DNA of 64,000 nt from Actinoplanes siamensis (GTDB taxonomy: Bacteria; Actinomycetota; Actinomycetes; Mycobacteriales; Micromonosporaceae), in NCBI RefSeq assembly GCF_016862395.1, contig NZ_BOMW01000002.1, forward strand, positions 62,001-126,000, in the 5' to 3' direction. Below the pieces are notes generated by a model, which saw only the letters and a list, made by a program, of their open reading frames with translations, made no database searches and had not been told where the DNA came from. Position 1 is the stretch's first letter; every line of letters begins with the position of its first letter. Positions 59,145 through 64,000 of the stretch are shown piece after piece. The translations under genes and the position numbers were made by a program.

Positions 59145-61715
59145 TCACCGGCGAAACACCGCGGACATCCCCCGCTCCCGCAGATCGGCACCGGTCAGGC
59201 CGGCGAACAGGTTCGGGAAGACCGCCACCAGACCGGTCCACCCGGTCTGGTGCGCGGCGCCCAGCCCGGCGCCGTTGTCGCCGTGGAAGTACTCGGAGAA
59301 CAGGATCAGCTCGCGCCAGTGCTCCCCGGTGAAGATCTCCTGCCCGCCGTAGCAGGGGCGCCGCCCGTCCGGGCCGGGCAGGAAGAGCCGGGTCAGCCGG
59401 TCGGAGATCTCCCGGGCCACCTCGAACAGGGTCATCCGCACGCCGGACCCGGTCGGGCACTCCACGGTGAACTCGTCGCCGTACCCCACGTACAGGTTCA
59501 GCAGCGCCCTGATCATCAGGGCGTTCACCGGGAACCACACCGGGCCGCGCCAGTTCGAGTTGCCGCCGAACATCGCGGTGTCCGACTCGGCCGGTTGGTA
59601 CGAGACCCGGTACACCTGGTCGCCCACCCGGAACTCGAACGGGTGTGCGGCGTGGAACTTCGACAACGACCGGATGCCGTACGGGCTGAGGAACTCCTCC
59701 TCGTCGAGCATGCGCGCCAGGATCCGCCGCAACCGGTCGGCGTCGAAGAGCGCCAGCAGCCGCCCGTGCCCGTACATGTGGGCCGTCTCGTGCCGCTCCA
59801 GGAACGCCTTCGCCTCGCTGATCACCTCCGGATGCCGGCTGATCAGCGCCGGGTCGTAGACGGTCGCCGCGGCCAGCGGCAGCAGGCCCACCATGGAGCG
59901 CACCGGCAACCGGCGCGAGGAGCCGTCCGGCAGTCGCAGCAGGTCGTAGTAGAAGCCGTCCTCCTCGTCCCACATCGCTCCGCTGCCGGCGGCGATCCAC
60001 ACGAAGTGCTCGAAGTAGTCCTGCGCCTGCTCCAGGTAGACCGGGTCGTGCACCGCCAGCTCCAGCGCGATCTGCACCATGTTCTGGCAGTACAGGGCCA
60101 TCCACGCGGTTCCGTCGGCCTGGTCCAGGTGGCCGCCGGTGGGCATCGGCGCGCTGCGGTCGAACACCCCGATGTTGTCCAGCCCGAGGAAGCCGCCCTG
60201 GAAGACGTTGCGCCCGTCGACGTCCTTGCGGTTGACCCACCAGGTGAAGTTCTTCGCCAGCTTGTGGAAGACCCGTTCCAGCCAGTCGTGGTCGCCCTGT
60301 CCGGTGCGCGCCTCCTCCAGCTCGTGGACCAGGTAGGCGGCCCAGGCGTGCACCGGCGGATTGACGTCGCCGAAGTTCCACTCGTACGCCGGGATCTGCC
60401 CGTTCGGGTGCAGGTAGCGCCGGCTGAGCAGCAGGTCCAACTGGCCCTTGGCGAAGGCCAGGTCGACAGCGCCGAACGCGACCGCGTGGAACGCCAGGTC
60501 CCAGGCCGCGAACCACGGGTACTCCCAGGTGTCCGGCATCGAGATGATGTCGTGGGCGTCCAGGTGGAACCAGCCGCCGTTGCGGATGCCGGGCGCGTCC
60601 AGGGGGTTGCGGCCGTGCTCGATCAGCCACTGCTCGACGTCGTAGCCGAAGTACTGCTTCGACCAGATCATCCCGGCCAGCGCCTGCCGCGCCACCTGCC
60701 GTTCGGCCTGGCCGAGGGCGGGCGCGAACAGGTCGCGGTAGAACTCGTCGGCCTCCTCGCGGCGCGCGTCCACGATCTTGTCGAAGGCGCTGTCGTCCCG
60801 GTCGGCCGCGGCCGGTGGACGGTCGGCGAGCCGTACCCGTACCCGATGGGAACCGTGCGCGGCGACCGCGACCGAGACCACCGCGGCGGCCTTGCTCCCC
60901 GCGTCACCGGAGTTGACCGCCTCCTTCTCGCCGTGGATCAGCCAGCGGCCGAAGGCCTCCTTGCGTCCGTCGGTGTTCTCGGTGAACAGCACCGTCTCGT
61001 CGCCGAGGCAGGTCCACCAGCGGTTGCCGAGGCCCTCGTGCTCGGCGCGCACCGCCGGGCCCTCGGAGCGCAGCCGCCCCCCGGCGCCGTCGTCGCGGAA
61101 CCAGACGGTCGGCAGCACGTGCAGGACGGCCTCCTCCGGGCCGCGGTTGTGCACGGTGATCCGGCTCAGGATCTCCTCCGGCCCGGCCTTGGCGTACTCG
61201 ACCACCACGTCGAAGTAGCGGTCCTCGGCGAAGATCCCGGTGTCCAGCAGCTCGTACTCGAACTCGTCCCGCCCGCGGGCCCGGTTCGCCGCGACCAGGC
61301 CGGCGTACGGGAACTCGCGCTGCGGATATTTGTAGACCATCCGCAGGTACGAGTGGGTCGGCGTCGCATCGACGTAGAAGTAGTACTCCTTGACGTCCTC
61401 GCCGTGGTTGCCCTCGGCGTTCGTCAGTCCGAAGAAGCGCTCCTTGAGGATCGGGTCCTTCCCGTTCCACAGCGCGAGGGCGAGGCAGAGCCGCTGCCGG
61501 TCGTCGCTGAAACCGGCGATGCCGTCCTCGCCCCACCGGTACGCCCGGGACCGGGCCTGGTCGTGACTCAGGTAGTCCCACGCGTCCCCGCCCGGGCTGT
61601 AGTCCTCCCGGACGGTCCCCCACTGCCGCTCGCTCAGATACGGTCCCCAGCGCCGCCAGTCGACGGCGCCCGTGTCGGCGTCCCGGAGACGCCCCTGCTC
61701 GGCATTCATCGTCAT
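59145..61715 (-). CDS. GH63/MGH1-like glycosidase
   Basis: An 856-residue protein of the mannosyl-oligosaccharide-glucosidase-like (GH63-type) family: GTVREDYSPGGDAWDYLSHDQARSRAYRWGEDGIAGF at the N-terminus, GLTNAEGNHGEDVKEYYFYVDATPTHSYLRMVYKYPQ, the (alpha/alpha)6 core with WFHLDAHDIISMPDTWEYPWFAAWDLAFHA, QIPAYEWNFGDVNPPVHAWAA and NWRGPVWFPVNALM. No signal peptide, so probably cytoplasmic, acting on a glucoside such as glucosylglycerate (inference). Start ATG 61715. Confidence 0.9.
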   Translation of the reverse strand: MTMNAEQGRLRDADTGAVDWRRWGPYLSERQWGTVREDYSPGGDAWDYLSHDQARSRAYRWGEDGIAGFSDDRQRLCLALALWNGKDPILKERFFGLTNAEGNHGEDVKEYYFYVDATPTHSYLRMVYKYPQREFPYAGLVAANRARGRDEFEYELLDTGIFAEDRYFDVVVEYAKAGPEEILSRITVHNRGPEEAVLHVLPTVWFRDDGAGGRLRSEGPAVRAEHEGLGNRWWTCLGDETVLFTENTDGRKEAFGRWLIHGEKEAVNSGDAGSKAAAVVSVAVAAHGSHRVRVRLADRPPAAADRDDSAFDKIVDARREEADEFYRDLFAPALGQAERQVARQALAGMIWSKQYFGYDVEQWLIEHGRNPLDAPGIRNGGWFHLDAHDIISMPDTWEYPWFAAWDLAFHAVAFGAVDLAFAKGQLDLLLSRRYLHPNGQIPAYEWNFGDVNPPVHAWAAYLVHELEEARTGQGDHDWLERVFHKLAKNFTWWVNRKDVDGRNVFQGGFLGLDNIGVFDRSAPMPTGGHLDQADGTAWMALYCQNMVQIALELAVHDPVYLEQAQDYFEHFVWIAAGSGAMWDEEDGFYYDLLRLPDGSSRRLPVRSMVGLLPLAAATVYDPALISRHPEVISEAKAFLERHETAHMYGHGRLLALFDADRLRRILARMLDEEEFLSPYGIRSLSKFHAAHPFEFRVGDQVYRVSYQPAESDTAMFGGNSNWRGPVWFPVNALMIRALLNLYVGYGDEFTVECPTGSGVRMTLFEVAREISDRLTRLFLPGPDGRRPCYGGQEIFTGEHWRELILFSEYFHGDNGAGLGAAHQTGWTGLVAVFPNLFAGLTGADLRERGMSAVFRR

Positions 61716-61755
61716 CCCGCCAGGCTGGGCACCCGCCGGTCACCGGGCGTCCCCC

Positions 61756-61806
61756 CGCGGGAGTGAAAACGCCGCCCGCTGGACCGGGCGGCGTTTCACT
61801 CCCGCG
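61756..61806 (-). terminator. Strong terminator hairpin after the DUF1269 gene
   Basis: 22-bp stem (61756-61778 with 61785-61806) with one bulged A and a six-base loop, about 20 bases after the DUF1269 stop. It separates that gene from the glycosidase gene. Confidence 0.7.
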
Positions 61807-61827
61807 CGGAGCCGATCGGCGGACCGC

Positions 61828-62328
61828 TCACCGGCTGGTGGCGACGGCGCCGTGCAGCGCCTCCTGCAGCTCGTCCTCGACGTCCTTGGGCAGCGAGGAC
61901 TTGAGCACCGTGCCGCCGAACCTGCTCAGCGCCTCGACCGCCCGGTCCGGCGTGACTTGTTCGACCACCAGGAACAGCGCCGACGTACCCGGCTTGAGTT
62001 CCTCCCGGATCCGCTCCTGGAAGTCCTTGTTGATCGCCCCCTTGGCGATCTTCCCGGTCAGCGCGCCCAGGCCGGCGCCGACCGCCATGCCCAGGAACGG
62101 GATGAAGAACAGCATCCCGAACAGCAGTCCCCAGAACATCCCCCAGGTCGCGCCGCCGCCCACCGCGTGATGATTGGTGGTCACGTGGAACTTGCCCTCG
62201 CGGTCGCGGACGATCACCGCGATCGCGTCCGGCTGGATGATCATGTCCCGGGCGAGCCGGTTCGCCTCCAGCGACGCCTCCGCCGCGGTGCTCTCGTCGG
62301 GATATCCGATGGCGACCAGTGTTGCCAT
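61828..62328 (-). CDS. DUF1269 membrane protein
   Basis: A 166-residue protein: TLVAIGYPDESTAAEASLEANRLARD and VIVRDREGKFHVTTNHH form the cytoplasmic fold; GATWGMFWGLLFGMLFFIPFLGMAVGAGLGALTG is a Gly-rich membrane hairpin; ALFLVVEQVTPDRAVEALSRFGGTVLKSSL closes it. This is the DUF1269 family (general-stress-type membrane protein). Function unknown. Divergent from the DUF7144 gene at 62501, with palindrome copy 5 56 bases upstream. Confidence 0.9.
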   Translation of the reverse strand: MATLVAIGYPDESTAAEASLEANRLARDMIIQPDAIAVIVRDREGKFHVTTNHHAVGGGATWGMFWGLLFGMLFFIPFLGMAVGAGLGALTGKIAKGAINKDFQERIREELKPGTSALFLVVEQVTPDRAVEALSRFGGTVLKSSLPKDVEDELQEALHGAVATSR

Positions 62329-62384
62329 GACGTACTCCTTCCGCTTTGTGCCGCCAAGTCAGCCACGTACCGGCGCCGCGATCC

Positions 62385-62401
62385 TCATACCGGGCGGATG
62401 A
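62385..62401. promoter_or_regulatory. Stress-block palindrome, copy 5
   Basis: TCATAC-CGGGC-GGATGA, one mismatch, 56 bases upstream of the DUF1269 start on the minus strand. Confidence 0.6.
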
Positions 62402-62424
62402 CTTCTCGGATCCGCCGGGCCGTC

Positions 62425-62441
62425 TCATCCCCGCTGGGTGA
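62425..62441. promoter_or_regulatory. Stress-block palindrome, copy 6
   Basis: TCATCC-CCGCT-GGGTGA, one mismatch, 59 bases upstream of the DUF7144 start. Centre to centre it is 40 bases (about four helical turns) from copy 5. Confidence 0.6.
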
Positions 62442-62500
62442 GGTATCGGTACGTCCCGCTCCGCGACGATTGCGGGCAGGATAAGTGGGAGGGAGAGACC

Positions 62501-62917
62501 ATGTTCGACACGAGCCATCCCCGGGCCGGACCGCAGCCGTCGCCGTGGGTGGGCATGGTGTACTTCGCCGGGGTCGCCCTGATCCTGACCGGCGGCTTCC
62601 AGGCGATCGAGGGGTTGCTGCTGCTGCCCCGCGACGACCTGACCCAGGCCACCGCGGACGCTCTGTCCATCCCGATGGACCTCGCGGTCTGGGGCTGGAT
62701 TCAGCTGGCCTTCGGCGCGATCAGCGTGGCGGCCGGCATCGGCGTGCTCTACGGCCAGTTCTGGGCCCGGATCGTCGCGATCGTCATCGGCACGCTCAGC
62801 GCGCTGGCCAACCTCGCGATGCTGCCCGCGTACCCCTTCTGGAGCAGCGTCGTGATCGCGCTGGACATGCTCTGCATCTACGCGATCACGGCGCACGGCC
62901 GGGAGATCGGCACGTGA
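62501..62917 (+). CDS. DUF7144 membrane protein, paralogue B
   Basis: A 138-residue protein with four spans: WVGMVYFAGVALILTGGFQAIEGLLLL, VWGWIQLAFGAISVAAGIGVLYG, WARIVAIVIGTLSALANLAMLPAYPFW and VIALDMLCIYAITAHG. Paralogue of the protein at 51745. The ATG follows GGGAGAG. It overlaps nothing and converges with the following gene. Confidence 0.9.
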   Translation: MFDTSHPRAGPQPSPWVGMVYFAGVALILTGGFQAIEGLLLLPRDDLTQATADALSIPMDLAVWGWIQLAFGAISVAAGIGVLYGQFWARIVAIVIGTLSALANLAMLPAYPFWSSVVIALDMLCIYAITAHGREIGT

Positions 62918-62923
62918 CGCCCG

Positions 62924-64000
62924 TCAGGGGTGGACCGGCGTGCCCGGCTCCGCCCCGTGGCGGCGCCCGATCAGGGTGACCAGCACCTCGTAGCCGGCCA
63001 GGGTCAGCAGCACCGCCAGCAGCGAGGTCCAGGACGACAGGATCAGGGCCAGGATCGCGGCCACCACGACGCCGGCGATGCGCAGCGGGTCGAGGTGGGC
63101 GGCGATCCAGCCGGGACCGTGTGCGGCCAGCACTGCGGCGCCGGCCCGCACACCGCGCGCGGTGGCCCGGCCGGCTAGGGCCGACCGGGAGCGCACCCAC
63201 ACCGGCAACCGGCCGGGGCCGGCGAGATAGGCCACCAGCGCGACCGCCGCACCGATCACGACGATCTGCCCGCCACGGTCGCGTAGGACGCTGACAATGC
63301 TGGTCATGGCCGCGTCCACGCCGTCGCGGTAGGTGCCGGCCGGGACCCTGGCGAGAATCTCGTGGCGCACGGCGCGGAGCACGGCGACCACCAGCACGGC
63401 CGCGACGACCAGCCACAGTCCCAGCTGGACCGTGGTGCGGCGGCGCCCCGGGGAGACGGCGTACGCCCCGATCAGCAGCACGATGGTCGCCACGACGAAC
63501 AGCGCCAGGTCCCGCTTGGCGGTGACCAGCGCCTCTTGGGCGGCCCGGAGCCGACCGGCGTCGTACACGGTGAACTGCGCGAAGTTGGCCGGCAAAGGCA
63601 CGCCGAGCTGCTCCTGGACCCGCTCGCGCAGGTCGGCCGGGATCGCGCCGCTACTCAGGTCGGGCAGCGTGATCTGCTTGCCGAACAGGTCCGGCAGCTC
63701 CGCGTTGGCCTCACGCAGAACCTGGTTGATCAGCGGGAGCAGGTCGACGTGGATCCGGTCGTCGCCGACTCGCACCACCTCGCTGTCCCCCTCGAGGATG
63801 GACAGCGCCTGCTGGTGCACGCGCCGGTTCATCTCCACCCAGACGGGCTGGAAACGGTCGCTGCGCAGCACGTCCGTCACCAGCTGCCGGACCTGCCCGC
63901 GGATCTGCCCGGCCAGCGGCCCGGCCACGAACGCGGCCCGCGGCGGGAGCACCTCGCGCAACCGTTGCTCGACGTCGGCCACCTGGAACAGCGCGGTGGT
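62924..64000 (-). CDS. Membrane protein with N-terminal soluble repeats, 5' end outside the window
   Basis: The frame is open from 64000 to the stop at 62924 (358 residues seen), reading TTALFQVADVEQRLREVLPPRAAFVAG... from the edge, so the start is beyond the window. A long extracytoplasmic part (HQQALSILEGDSEVVRVGDDRIHVDLLPLINQVLREANAELPDL) is followed by four or more membrane spans. Similar actinobacterial integral membrane proteins are of unknown function. Confidence 0.8.
   Translation of the reverse strand, partial: TTALFQVADVEQRLREVLPPRAAFVAGPLAGQIRGQVRQLVTDVLRSDRFQPVWVEMNRRVHQQALSILEGDSEVVRVGDDRIHVDLLPLINQVLREANAELPDLFGKQITLPDLSSGAIPADLRERVQEQLGVPLPANFAQFTVYDAGRLRAAQEALVTAKRDLALFVVATIVLLIGAYAVSPGRRRTTVQLGLWLVVAAVLVVAVLRAVRHEILARVPAGTYRDGVDAAMTSIVSVLRDRGGQIVVIGAAVALVAYLAGPGRLPVWVRSRSALAGRATARGVRAGAAVLAAHGPGWIAAHLDPLRIAGVVVAAILALILSSWTSLLAVLLTLAGYEVLVTLIGRRHGAEPGTPVHP

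Noticed and set aside
61712..61728. A seventh stress-block palindrome over the glycosidase start
   Set aside because: Only the left arm (TCATCC) matches; the right arm has three mismatches.

Overview
The window is very GC-rich (about 70% or more by eye), with dense, mostly overlapping genes. Many promoters place a TANNNT hexamer 6-8 bases before an ATG or GTG, so the message has no leader. With IdeR-type iron control, SigE/ECF sigma factors, a DUF5999 protein and a glycine riboswitch before gcvP, this points to an actinomycete chromosome. Micromonosporaceae such as Actinoplanes is my inference from gene style only. I saw no rRNA, tRNA, CRISPR array or intact transposon.

Layout. 1-3.8 kb: a minus-strand moxR/DUF58/DUF4350/DUF4129 operon. 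3.9-9 kb: SUMF1-domain protein, HAD phosphatase, RidA + DUF402, a glyoxalase-fold protein, methyltransferase and peptide deformylase, then an 840-base non-coding stretch with paired hairpins and two DnaA-box-like sites. 9.3-12 kb: P-loop ATPase, SigE-type sigma factor, DUF5999. 12-15 kb: gcvP under a glycine riboswitch. 15-23 kb: aldo/keto reductase, two nucleotidyltransferases, an XRE-cupin regulator with a dense operator facing a methyltransferase, a Clp-N/M48 membrane protease and a lipoprotein. 23-27 kb: MarR regulator and the efeUOB iron-uptake operon behind an IdeR-like box. 27-36 kb: methyltransferase, discoidin-DUF1996 secreted protein, histidine kinase, phospholipase A2, ECF42 sigma factor with its DGPF partner, a PdxH-like gene cut off by a transposase remnant, nitrilase, membrane protein and an IS630 remnant. 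36-44.6 kb: two-component system, sulfite-oxidase-like membrane oxidoreductase, methyltransferase, TIGR04282 transferase, GT2 transferase, dTDP-rhamnose-epimerase-like enzyme and a polytopic membrane protein, which look like one envelope-glycan locus. 44.7-48.8 kb: YafY regulator facing a DUF1579-like gene, NAD-dependent epimerase, and a LacI regulator beside what looks like a decayed sugar permease. 48.9-64 kb: a block of membrane and stress-type genes (phosphoesterase, STAS, HdeD, two DUF7144 paralogues, K+ channel, MFS, YihY, a LuxR/MalT-type ATPase regulator, GH63-like glycosidase, DUF1269).

The most original signal is in that last block. A palindrome, CTCATCC-N5-GGATGAG, always with a 5-base spacer, occurs six times between 48.6 and 62.4 kb, mostly 20-60 bases before stress-type membrane genes. 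At 62.38-62.44 kb each of two divergent genes has its own copy at nearly the same distance. I found no copy elsewhere by eye. This suggests a local regulon; the LuxR/MalT-type regulator at 56.3-58.9 kb is a possible but untested controller. Other notable points are start codons lying inside perfect hairpins (27.9 and 54.8 kb), an operator that straddles a leaderless start (17.77 kb), and gene decay by IS remnants (34.0 and 36.2 kb).
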